Shown piece by piece: positions 23,380 to 33,784 of a DNA stretch of 64,000 nt. The translations under genes and the position numbers were made by a program. Each line of letters begins with the position of its first letter. Positions within the stretch are counted from its first letter, which is position 1. Origin of the DNA: Margaritifera margaritifera (taxonomy: Eukaryota; Mollusca; Bivalvia; Unionida; Margaritiferidae); assembly GCA_029931535.1 (NCBI GenBank), contig JAQPZY010001569.1:1085001-1149000 (forward strand). Direction: 5' to 3'. The notes under the pieces are model-generated. The model did no database searches and was not told the origin of the DNA. It saw only the letters and a list, made by a program, of their open reading frames with translations.

Positions 23380-24770
23380 CGACGAATTAAGGTCCAAAAA
23401 TGCAACACCTATAGTGTTCACAGAGGATGACAAAAAAAGATTTTAACTCAATAAAGACACGCCATATCTTTGACAAAACTATTTAATAAAAAACGTTTGA
23501 CAGGAAGGTATAAAGTTGCTGCTCATAACGAATGCAATATAAATTTTAAATATAAAGTACATTTCAATATTTATTCATAACTTGTCTGGTTATGACAGTT
23601 ATCTCTCTCTCTGGATGCTTGTAAACAAATGATCGCTATCGATAGGTTAAGGAAGGACGATATGGAAATAAAAATGTATAGATTTCTAGAGACCATTTGA
23701 TTCAAGCCCTAGTCTTTTCAGCTATTGGCTAATAATTTAAACGATAACAATTTGGTTGTCTCAGAAAAACATTTTGGTGCAATGAAACCTAAATTTCTGA
23801 GAAACGAACTGTATATAAATGAGTACTTTGATACTTTCGATAGATTCGATGAAACAATGCTGCCTCCAATAAAAACCTTTTACGCATCACCCAACAATTG
23901 AAACATACCAGGTGATGACTACCGATACGTTAAAATCGTGATGTCACACTTCAGTCTTCGAACAACTGTTACGTGAAAAAAATACTTCAATGTTGTATGA
24001 CATATTTGAAGAATTTAAGAACATTCATTATAACCTGAAAAAACTATGACTTATATGATTGAGCTATCAGCCATTACATGACGGTAAATAACTTTAGATG
24101 AGCAACAACATAGATATGTAGAATAAAATATGCTCGAAACAGCAGATAATATTGATATTGGTTGCATATCAGTAACACCAGACAATATTGATATTGGTTA
24201 CATATTAGAAATACCAGACAATATTGATATTTGTTGAATATTAGAAATACCAGATAATATTGATATTGGCTGCATATCAGAAATAACAGACAAGATTGAC
24301 ATTGGTTGCATATTAGAAATACCAGACTCTATTGATATTGGTTGCATATTAGAAATACCAGACAAGATTGACATTGGTTGCATATTAGATGTAGACTTGG
24401 AGATGTCATGTTAGGGTAATTTTAAGGTCTACCCTCAAGCACTTGAAAAACTTGTACCTGACGAGAAAAATGCATATCTCCCGTTGCAATAGAAATTGAT
24501 TGATGATTGTAAAATGGTACAAAACCAACTGTACTAAAATTGTTACACAGAGACAAAAAAAAAGAGAAATAACTGATACATTACATCAACCTACAACTTT
24601 GGGTGCAATTAGAGCTAAAACTGTAAAGCGATACTCAGAGATGTATTGTCTGAACAGCAACCCTGGCTGAAATCCTACAAAGAACCGTACACAAGTCTTA
24701 GACAAAAAGATAATAATGATTTTAAGAAAGATTTGTTTCAAAATTGATGAATAACACTGTATTATTATAT
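23380..24770 (+). pseudogene. Second protein-primed DNA polymerase B remnant, distinct lineage
   Basis: Landmarks in order: VYDELRSKNATPIVFTEDDK (about 23.38 kb); RLTGRYKVAAHNECNINFKY (about 23.50 kb), typical of the block before the exonuclease motif in many Polinton-type polymerases; IHNLSGYDSYL (23.57-23.60 kb, +1 frameshift); an open stretch at 23758-23901 including FLRNELYINEYFDTFDRFDE and MLPPIKTFYASPNN; LYDIFEEFKNIHYNL (24.0 kb); then a 36-bp tandem expansion; then QQPWLKSYKEPYTSLRQKDN and NDFKKDLF (about 24.66-24.74 kb). In another frame, KLMNNTV, the start of palm motif B, ends the similarity at about 24.77 kb. Motif C and the C-terminus are absent. The wording at each landmark differs from the 10.8-13.8 kb copy, so this is another lineage and not a duplicate. 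It is inactive. Confidence 0.85.
24154..24396 (+). repeat. 36-bp tandem expansion inside the polymerase remnant
   Basis: Six full units of 36 bp plus a partial one, on the theme GATATTGGTTGCATATTAGA then AATACCAGACAATATT. In the polymerase frame a unit reads DIGCILEIPDNI. The last copy continues as DIGCILDVDLEM, which matches the conserved position of this polymerase family before the thumb/palm block. The array therefore appears to have grown in frame from one polymerase motif. Confidence 0.85.
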
Positions 24771-24779
24771 ATTTCGTAA

Positions 24780-27490
24780 TGAGATTGAAATATATCAGTA
24801 TGAGAACAATGATATCGCCACAGTGGCGATAACACTTTTCGAACTACTTTCTTTTCCCATTTAGAAAATATATCTGCCATTATGTATGTTATTCAAATCT
24901 GTATTTCAATATTTAGGCCTATTTCATTTTTCTTCTTCTGCACCTTCTCTTTTTCTCTCTCTCTCTCACTCTCTCTACATTAGAATGAACAAATCTTAAA
25001 ATGTGTGAAGAATGTACACCCTCTAGTATACGTGTATTTAATTAATAAGGAGACGCCATCAAAGAATTCCTTAAAACGAACTCCAAGCAACAAAAGTAGG
25101 CTTCAAATATTAACTTTTTAAAGTTAGTTTTCCATATAAATCCTATATTCGACATTCTGTCACCAAATAAAGTATGGTATGTGTAAGGGTGCAAATTTCT
25201 GTCGATCTATAAAGAGAACATTAACTTGGACAGAGAACAATTAATTAGATTTATGAGGACAGGGTGCGTATTGAATCGCTATGCTGCGGTCTGTGTTGTG
25301 AGAGGAACCGATTTTTAATTAAGCATTCGTTTATTTAACAGTCAAAGAAACTGGAAGGGAAAAGGTTAACTCAATCTTTGTATCGAAAATGTCAGAGTTG
25401 AGATTGTCCAGAATCAGTTATTTGGAAATCTAGAGGGTCAGGATGACCTCAAATTTTGGCGATTATTTATAAAAGGCGGTAGATATATTTAATCCTGATT
25501 GGCTACGCTAAATAAGGGGCGTGTTTCCCACACGAAATTTCATAGTTTTAATATGCCACATCACAAAATTTAGTCAGTCTAAACTACTGTAAGAGAAATA
25601 TATTTTTGGCTCCGAGATTGAATTTGCAAGAAATTATCTCGTAAAACAATAATCCAAGGGACTGGATGTCTGGAAAGTTGACGGACACAATTCTGGCGGT
25701 AGAAGCGAGCAAGGCTTGAAAGCACAAGGTATTTGCGTCAATCTCATGTAATTCGTTGATACCAATATAATTATTTGCTTGAATTTATTTACTTATATTT
25801 GCATGAATTTATTTGTATAAATTCATAGATCAATTTTCTTGATATGAGTATAATTGTGTTTGAGTTCATTATCTGAATTCGTTTAATGATCTTATATATA
25901 GGTTTGACAGATTGTTTGAATTTGTTGTCTTGAGTGTTATAGGAGTCATGTATTTTAAGAATTTCATGCATTACTTTAGTTGATTTGAGTATGAGAATCC
26001 GTGTGAATTCACCGATCTTAGATGATTTCATGTATGATAAAAACTTAAGTGCGTATCGACTGAAATTAACGTTGTTAAGAAATGAAGTGAGATTTCATGG
26101 ACGCTAAAGACTTGAATGTGTGTATTCGCTGAAATTAACGTTAAGCCATGTAATGAATTTCATTCATTCATTTGTATAATCGAGAACGGAACTATTATGT
26201 CTCGTGTGATGTTAATGTGAGTCAGCGATGAAATAGCCGTTAGGAAATACATTAATCTTATGAAACTAGGTTTGTTTGTTTATGGCCTGCCGTGTTTGGC
26301 TTGACCAGATAGCCTTTGGTATCTGTTTGACTTCCGATAGGATGCTATCTGACATAACGAGAGTGGAGTAATGATCTATTCCCAGTAGGATATCTGACAG
26401 AAGATTTAGGTTGCTTCTCTGTTTATTTTAAAAGGGGAAATAGCTCCACTGACGTAATCCACTGACGTAATCCACTGACGTATCCACGTACCTACATATC
26501 TACATACCTACGTATCCACCTACCCACACAAAGGTTGAGGGCCGACTGAGGCAAGATAGTCAGAGTGAGAAGAAAGCGAAGGAACCAGTTCAACAGCACG
26601 GTGAACCGAAGGAAACCAGGTTATGAAGCTGTACAAAGCAATGACTTCGATTGTTCACTCGATTCTATGATGAATTAATTCTATCATTTAAACAGATCGG
26701 CTATTTATATAAGTATATTTGTGTTTAAAATTCGGTGAATGATTTATTTCAAAAAGAAGTGTATCTTCCTAATGTAATGCATTATCACAGTTGTTTATGT
26801 AATTGATTAAATTGTTATATTTCATATACGGGGGCTCGTTTTAGTCTGTTCTATATATCTGCTCAGATCTCTATTCATTCCATCTATAAGTTTCACAATT
26901 TATATTATTCTTTTCTCGATCCGGGCAATAACACCGAGGTCGATCATCCTCTAGATAACGATAACCACAACCACCACCACCCCCACGCCACAGTATGCCT
27001 TTCACACTCTAGGAGAAACGGACACATTTTTAGGAAAAAAGGCTTGGTTAAACATAGTAATAAAATTGTTTAAGTAACAATTTAAACTCCCAACACAATC
27101 ATAATCATGTTTGAAAACAATTGAGAAATCGGACATTAATGAGTATCGAATGCAAATCGAAATTATGTGACGATCGAAATTTGGGTGCAACGTCTGTTAC
27201 TTAACTAGACTGCAAGATTGCCAAGGCCAAAATTTCACGTTTGAAAGCAGAAATTAACAAAATAAAGAAGTAAAATCCATACAAATAAACTCACAATCAT
27301 TAAAAAAAAATTGTTTCAAGATGTTACGCTCTGAAATCTGACGGATTTGACCGCAGCCGTGATGTTTCTACACAACCCCAACCCAACGATGTTCACTGTA
27401 TCAATCAGTGCAAGAAATGTGTTAACAAAAATAAAAGTCTCTTCATTTGCGTTTGAAAACAGTCATTAATGTGACAAAATACACAATTCG
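24780..27490. other. Unannotated stretch, possible old LTR-like segment
   Basis: No gene is recognised. 25.2-26.83 kb has LTR-like features: mixed promoter-like AT and GC stretches, then GGGGGCTCGT at 26830-26839, which equals the first part of a tRNA-Pro primer-binding site. The rest of that site does not match. A 13-bp unit (CCACTGACGTAAT) is tandem at 26446-26483. Confidence 0.3.
26446..26483 (+). repeat. 13-bp tandem repeat with TGACGTAA cores
   Basis: Three copies of CCACTGACGTAAT, the last diverging after TGACGTA. TGACGTAA is a good bZIP (CREB/ATF-type) core. Whether it is used is unknown. Confidence 0.8.
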
Positions 27491-27495
27491 AAGCA

Positions 27496-27777
27496 TTGAT
27501 TGTTCAAGCTAAATTTGTTAAAGGTCGCTGCCCTAAAATTATTGTAAATTTCGGAACCTCTTTTTATCGATGTACTAATGCAGCCATTAATCGCATTTGC
27601 ACAGAGTGGAGAAAAAAATCCTGTTGTGCCTTTACAAAATATGTAATAAAAAGAAAATCTCAAATTCATGTTTGTACTCTTCTAATTATACCATTACATT
27701 TCTATAAATTTAATTTTTCTTTATGTTGGACTTTGTCGAGGCTCTGCCTTTACGAATTATCCTGCTTCGCTGTTTAA
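27496..27777 (+). other. Unrecognised short open frame
   Basis: A 93-codon frame, cysteine- and lysine-rich in the middle (RCPKIIVNFGTSFYRCTN, KKSCCAFTKY). An overlapping minus-strand frame of 67 codons (27466-27669) is equally plausible. I do not recognise either. It lies at the left edge of the cluster of decayed frames that follows. Confidence 0.25.
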
Positions 27778-28020
27778 ATAACCGAAAATATGGCTGTATG
27801 TTTTGGAGATTTTGGACCGAAAGAATTTGAAAATCTTATGAAGATGATGATGATGTAGATATACAACCAATGCAAATTGATGATACTGTAAATCTTGCTG
27901 ACGGTTTTGCAGACCAAAGTCAATGACATTTTGAAGCTGTTGCTTCAAGCGAAGGTACTAGTTTTTCGCGCTAAATTCTTGATCGGTAGAAAGAGTACAT
28001 AAAGGAAAGCCTTGGCATGA

Positions 28021-28317
28021 ATGAATTACAGTACAACCTGGACAGAAACAACCTCAGGTAACAAAGCAAAAATAGTCAATTATAAAAAGCATGATACAAA
28101 GTTAGGTCAAATTTGTGAGAAATGCAACACCAAATATATGCTGGCACCCAGTACTATAGAAAGTAAAACTGGTATGATATTGTTAATCGAACTAAATTGG
28201 TCAAAACAAGATAATAGAAGGGTACTTCCTATTAACCATATGCATCAAGGCTCCACGGTCGACAATACACAACTTATATTGCGTAGCATCTCTGAAGAGA
28301 ATATCCGCATGAACTGA
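28021..28317 (+). pseudogene. Unrecognised open frame in decayed element region
   Basis: A 98-codon frame containing QICEKCNTKYML, a CxxC pair that could be half of a zinc finger. Composition is ordinary protein-like, not AT noise. Plus-strand fragments follow at 28.45-28.7 kb (including IYIQEQLESIGNELAQLVED and MATSQNDFIYQIVYQPLEYL). The neighbourhood suggests a decayed multi-gene element. The family is unknown. Confidence 0.35.
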
Positions 28318-28849
28318 GGCAATGGCAATGGAAATAATAGACACCCGTGAGCCGTTTATGAAAAGGTAAAATATATAGATACTTAATTGACGATTACGAC
28401 GGAACTATACAATGCTGAAAACTTTCATCAGTAAAATCCAGATCCCAACAAAACATCTATATACAAGAACAGCTGGAAAGTATTGGAAACGAACTTGCGC
28501 AATTAGTTGAAGATCAAGCATAGTTGGAGAGCAATTGTATATACAACATTGAAAAAATAGATTCCAAAATTAGGGGATAATTAATATTAAGTGTCAGGCA
28601 GAAACAACTGTTTAAAGAAAATTGTGAAACAATATCTGCTATAGCAATGGCAACGTCACAAAATGACTTTATCTATCAGATTGTCTATCAGCCTTTAGAA
28701 TACCTTTCTTTACTACATCAGTATTGAGGGTAGGGTTTAACTCAAATACATATCTGTAAATTGTTGTTATATCCGACAATAGTAGATGGCGAATGATATT
28801 TCCGAACCATGGTTAAATTTAAGCTACTACATTGTTGCTACTCCATTAA

Positions 28850-29729
28850 ATGTAATTAATAAAATGCTCCAATTTTTGCACATCCAACCACAAGACAAGT
28901 AATTTGAAATATTCTTTGCACAAGATAATTGATGGAGCAAAAATGCACTGGGATCAACTCAATAGGTTTCAGAGAAATTACAGAGATATTTCAACGAGTT
29001 TGATATAAAAGAAACAATATCGGTATCAACAGATAAATTGTGTATTTGTTTATACGTTTTGATGGGATTAAAGTGTTGTCAAAGTTAGTTGTGATACACA
29101 ACAACATTCAGGATAATACAAATGATGATATGCCTATTTCAAACACCAGAAAAAAATGCACTGCGATGTTTCAGGAAAGATGCTGATTGACAGATTGCAT
29201 TCAATGATGAAAACATTGAGATAATCAGCATCAATCCTGATGGAAAGGTGGTCAAACTGTGCGTTGCGTGAAGGAATTAAATGTCGTATTTGATGGAGAC
29301 AAATATACAACTTTGGTTTCTGCTAAATTTACGGCACAGCTCGAAGATCTCATCCACTTTACCAAGTCAATATATAGAACAATTGATTAAAAACATAGAT
29401 AGAATTTAGACTCAGTATACGAAGTGGCTGCTTTTGAATCAACCATTGGAATGCCACAATTTGACAGCAATCTGAAATCATTCATACATTTGAAAGGATT
29501 AATGTTGCAAACTGTTGGAAATAAAATTACCAGTTGTAGATGGATGTTCTTGGGCTTTTTAATCACCCCAAAAGATAGTTTGTCAAGTGGCAAGTACACT
29601 CTGGATGTTTTTATACCGTTTGTAATTACTAATGTCGTAGACGGCGTAGACTTGTCATCAGAGTCGAGGTCTGCCGAATTTTCAGAGCAAGAAGAAGAGA
29701 AAGAACAGTATTTAAGCCACATGAACTAA
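28850..29729 (+). pseudogene. Decayed gene, candidate structural protein of a Polinton-like element
   Basis: Fragments in order: NKMLQFLHIQPQDK (28.86 kb), KLQRYFNEFDIKET (about 28.98 kb), a stretch with INPDGKVVKL (29.23 kb), then one frame from 29280 to 29729 interrupted by only two stops: FDGDKYTTLVSAKFTAQLED, FESTIGMPQFDSNLKSFIHL, RWMFLGFLITPKDSLSSGKY, and an acidic tail SEQEEEKEQYLSHMN before the stop. Low stop density and balanced composition argue for real coding ancestry. A capsid role is only my inference from its place beside polymerase and small membrane-protein remnants. I do not recognise the family. Confidence 0.4.
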
Positions 29730-30920
29730 GAATATCGCCGAGGAAATATTCAAAATTAGGTAAGACATAGCAGATAAACCAGTATTTTACAAACTTTAAG
29801 ATTAGAATGAAGAGTATATAACGGGCAATAGTGATCACTATACGATGAAGAGGATGACGTATATAGTTGAATAAATTTTGAAAACCAAGAGACTGAAAAC
29901 AGAAAAGTACGTTCTCGTAAATTTGGATCAGAAAATATTATTTAGTTAACATAAGTAGTGGAAGCGCAATACATATATATCAGATAACGGGTTTCTAGAA
30001 TGTGACAGATCTGGTAATAACAGTCCACTGGAAAATGGTGGAGTTAAAATATGGACGTCAAACGAGTTTGTATTGATTAAAAAACCAAAGGGAAAAAATA
30101 AACCACGTCCTCAAGTAAACAACAAAATGGTTCACTTGAAAAACGTGAGAAGGAGGATACAATAGAGACCATGTCCTATCTGGGTGATACAGGTAATCAC
30201 AGTAGAAACGAAAAGAGCCAACATTGAACGTGCGAAATTGATACAAACCGCATCACAAACAGGTTACAAAACAAAAACATTAAAAAAACAAATACAATAT
30301 TAAAGACTACAAGTTGGTCTATGCGACTGAGAACAAAATGAAGGGCAATACAATTTGCAAAGACGGTCATACAGTCATCAGGACATTTAAACTCCATTCA
30401 TACTTCATTCAAAGAGAGTACAGTAGCTAGGCACGCAACTACTCAATCGACTATTTTTTGTTCCCTGGGCAAATTATTTACGATGAACAATTTAAAAAAA
30501 CATTACCACAATTCAATTGATTTGGGAGGAATAATTACGCCATCTTGATGAAGCAAAAAACCAGAACACCTTTAACAGTATAGGCAGATACAGACTTTAA
30601 ATATTCACTTTTGACAGTCATATAATAGTAATTGAAATTTAGCTACTGAAAAAATGGCACAGTCAGATGTAACAAGAGTTGTTGGGCTTGTGCCTAGTCT
30701 TCGACGCTTACGCGGGGCGGCAAGGCTTGTGTTCCTTCAGGACAACACGTTAAACTCTCGGATGACCTGTCCTACGGAGACGAAATAGCTATTGTACAAA
30801 ACTACACACACAATTTGACAGTGATGAATCAACGAAAATATACAGATCGCAGTGTGACATGACATTTTGGTAGACTAAATTAAACTCGGGTTGCGGTATT
30901 TTATACAGGCACTTGATTTT
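29730..30920. other. Decayed sequence between coding remnants
   Basis: Short frames are present on both strands, such as minus-strand 30197-30397, which is Phe/Val/Leu-rich. A plus-strand start at 30654 (MAQSDVTRVVGLVPSLRRLR) runs about 40 codons before decaying. Nothing is identifiable. Confidence 0.3.
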
Positions 30921-30925
30921 CAAAA

Positions 30926-31420
30926 ATGTTCCAGAGTTGTCCAAATCAATATGCAAATTTCACGTTTTATTTCCTGATGAGAATTATGCTGTCTGAATGC
31001 AAGATACCTCTGCCTGATTATAATGCATTGAAATCTAATAACATCAACATAGATTTGCAACAATTTAATTTGAACTGCAACAATGCTAAAATTCCACCAC
31101 ATCATGACTGGAGGTACATGAAGGGCACAAAACAAGTACTTGATCAACAATGTACAAGAAGAGCATAATACTGTGCGTCAAACTTTGGGGAACCTACATC
31201 AGCAGTTGTGTCAGCCGCATACAAACGTAAATAAATGTATGGGTCAGATACTGCTGAGTAGAGCATTGGACAAGGTTATGACAAAGATGACAACATTATG
31301 GTAAAATACCAAGAGTACATAACGGATTCAAAAGTAAAATTGGACTATGATGTTGGAGGTGACGGTATGTTTTTGTTACCGAAAGACATGGTAATGAAAA
31401 TGGGTAGTATATTTGGTTAA
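30926..31420 (+). pseudogene. Unrecognised decayed frame
   Basis: An 80-codon frame (CPNQYANFTFYFLMRIML, CKIPLPDYNALKSN) is followed in another frame by GYDKDDNIMVKYQEYITDSK and DVGGDGMFLLPKDMVMKMGS before a stop at about 31.42 kb. Together these could be parts of one gene of roughly 150-160 residues. The product is not known. Confidence 0.3.
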
Positions 31421-31429
31421 AACAACAAT

Positions 31430-31759
31430 TTACAGAAGTCCAGTGTTTTGTTGGAAACTTGGATTAAGCCATATTTTTAATACATAGGTAACCAAGATAG
31501 TTATTCCAAAGGCTAATAAACAACCTGTGATAGTAAGATAAAAGACTGTAGAAGATAAAGATGAAGGGGTAACATTTATGTAGACACAAAGGACTAGGAT
31601 CACAATGTTGTGATTACGCAATGGCTCCACCGTTTCTACTGTCCATGCACCTCCATTGCACGCCTTGCCACATAATGGCAACCTCGTGGTCCCTATAACA
31701 ATGTTTCTATTGTGCCTCAAGCACGAGTTGTCCCTGAAACGATGACACATTGTGAGCAC
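31430..31759 (-). pseudogene. Unrecognised ORF with C-terminal membrane segment
   Basis: A 109-codon minus-strand frame. The N-terminal half has several cysteines (CHRFRDNSCLRHN, LPLCGKACNGG). The C-terminal half is strongly hydrophobic (VFYLTITGCLLAFGITILVT), consistent with a membrane helix. It lies downstream, in the same direction, of the next two entries, which suggests a minus-strand gene group. Function is unknown. Confidence 0.35.
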
Positions 31760-31917
31760 AAAGCGTTGTCAATGTCTCAATTAGAAACGCTAAAAACAAC
31801 ATCGACCATAACATGTATAAGCAATTATTTAGTTTGGTACTCATGGTTGTTGGAGATGCTATTGTTTACTTTTTGAAATAGGTTAATTACCTATAATTCG
31901 TATAGTTGCTTTGTTTT

Positions 31918-32338
31918 AAACCTTGGGTCAAACATGCAATTAACAAACCCACTAATGCCAAAACAAATAGCATTACGTTTTCAGCAAATAATAAAATAAT
32001 TAGTCGAGCACTCTTGAAAATCTATCCTACTAAAATCACTACAAAACATTCTGGGCAATGCTGCTGCAGCTTGTTTTGCCAATTCAAACAAATAATCAGC
32101 TAATGTGCAAAGACTATTTTGATCATGTCAAAAATAGTTCACATGGAGTAGGTGGAGAAGTAATAAAGTAAGTGGGGTTGGAGTTTATGCGGGTGGGAGA
32201 GAAGGTGTATGAAACAGCACCTTTTACCAAATTTGCTATGGACAGTGCAATTGTTGATATTGTTATTAGTATTCCTATGGCTATATCAGCTACTGTTATA
32301 CCCTTATCTATGAACAGCTGTTTTAGCCTTTCACCCAA
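31918..32338 (-). pseudogene. Small two-helix membrane protein, frameshifted
   Basis: A start at 32338 gives MGERLKQLFIDKG, then a hydrophobic helix (TVADIAIGILITISTIALSI). After about 70 codons the frame shifts. Minus-strand coding-like sequence resumes with LADYLFELAKQAAAALP (amphipathic, Ala-rich) and ends with FAENVMLFVLALVGLLIACL, a second hydrophobic helix. The likely original was about 130 residues with a helix at each end. Small membrane-active proteins are common among virus-like elements, so a penetration or assembly role is possible. That is inference, and I do not know the family. Confidence 0.45.
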
Positions 32339-32519
32339 TGGTAATTGTTAACTAACCTTTTAATTGATCCTTTAAATGTTATCACTAAAACTGATCTCCT
32401 TTTGCGTTAAATTTCTAACTAATTGGGCTTGTTGTATTACAACGCGTTGCAACTGGTGCTGGAATAATTAAGCTTTTTTGTTTGGGTTTTTTCTTTACTG
32501 CTGCTCATTTTTAACTTGT

Positions 32520-32792
32520 CAACGTGGTGTTTTTCATTTTGTCACACATTTTAGCATCAAGTTTTATAAACATGGTAATTGATTTGACCACGTTTTACAT
32601 TTTCTCTATACTCGTCTATACGTTTGAGGAAACGCTTTCCAAACTACCAGTTAACTGAGATAAAACTAATAAAACCACTTGATAGATTTTAAGAATCACC
32701 AACATCTTACGTTGGGTATCTAACATATCATAGTCTTCTTGTGCAGAAGTTTCAAATTCCTTCAGCTCAAAATCTCCACTACCTTTAACCAT
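32520..32792 (-). pseudogene. Coiled-coil-like small ORF, decayed
   Basis: A start at 32792 gives a 58-codon frame (MVKGSGDFELKEFETSAQED, then RKMLVILKIYQVVLLVLSQL) ending at a stop near 32616. The same frame continues past stops with VVKSITMFIKLDAKMCDKMK. Heptad-like spacing of hydrophobics suggests a coiled coil. It is upstream of, and in the same direction as, the two membrane ORFs. Confidence 0.35.
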
Positions 32793-32819
32793 CTGTTTGG
32801 CTATTTAAATACAGCAAAA

Positions 32820-33700
32820 TGAACGTCACAGTTGGACAAATTTGGGATTATTCGAAGACAAATATAGTTCCATTTATCCTGGAGCAGTATCTGTAATTGA
32901 AGAGAAATTATACATATCAATAGCAAAATGGAACGTACAAAGAGATAACCGGTAAGAGCTTCACTTAAAAGGAGTTGGAGTACATGGATGAGAAAAGAAT
33001 AAACAAAGACATTAAATATTTATCAATGCTAGGGCTGCTAAGATCTCAAAGTCATTGTCATATGACGTGGTTTACGTTTTGACCTCATTGATCAGCAAAA
33101 TCATACCCATTGACAACTTGGACAGTTTTCAAAACGAGCTTTAAGATGCCCACATAACATCCAATGGAAGTTGGTGCTTCATAGGATTTTTGTCAGTTAA
33201 GCGAGGCAACTCTATCGTCCATGTGTGCTAATTTGGCAACGTTTGATTATACAAGACAACAGAAGGCAATCGGGAAATAAATGCAAAAAATATTCTTGTC
33301 AAATAATTGTGGAGGGCACAATGTTGCAAAAAAGATTTATATATAAAATCTGTACTGGTTCCTTTGTTACTGAACACTAGTTACAATAGTTGCCATTGCA
33401 GGAGAAACTGTTTACTATTCAGTTAAGATACACAGGGAAAATAGATCATACAATACTGTCCAAAATCTCATCAATGATGAAGATGACAATCTTAAATGAC
33501 CCAACTTGTTTGTGGTGTTTTTCCATCTCTTCACTGGATGGCATTTTATCATGCTAGACATGTGTGCCCCTCTAACACGTACCTCATGTTTGACCAATGA
33601 AGACATTTTCTTGAGTTTCATTTCAGTCAGACAAATCGACGAGGAACATGGAGTGACGTGATCAATATTAAGGTCATCGTCATTAACACCTTTATGCTAT
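32820..33700 (+). pseudogene. Unrecognised decayed coding region
   Basis: Plus-strand fragments include VGQIWDYSKTNIVPFILEQY (32.83 kb), KSFT followed by KELEYMDEKRINKDIKYLSM (32.95 kb), HPMEVGAS and ATLSSMCANLATFDYTRQQK (33.2 kb), and SYNTVQNLINDEDDNLK (33.45 kb). Stops and frameshifts separate them. The pattern is that of a real gene of a few hundred codons, now broken. The product is unknown. Confidence 0.35.
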
Positions 33701-33784
33701 GTAAAGATTAACCATCTTCTGTAAACATAACTAGATGGAGCTTCTCGTATCTTCATTGTTGTGTCCAATGTAAGGTTCTCTCTA

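Noticed and set aside
24154..24396. CRISPR-like array
   Set aside because: Units are contiguous 36-bp tandem copies without spacers, in eukaryotic DNA.
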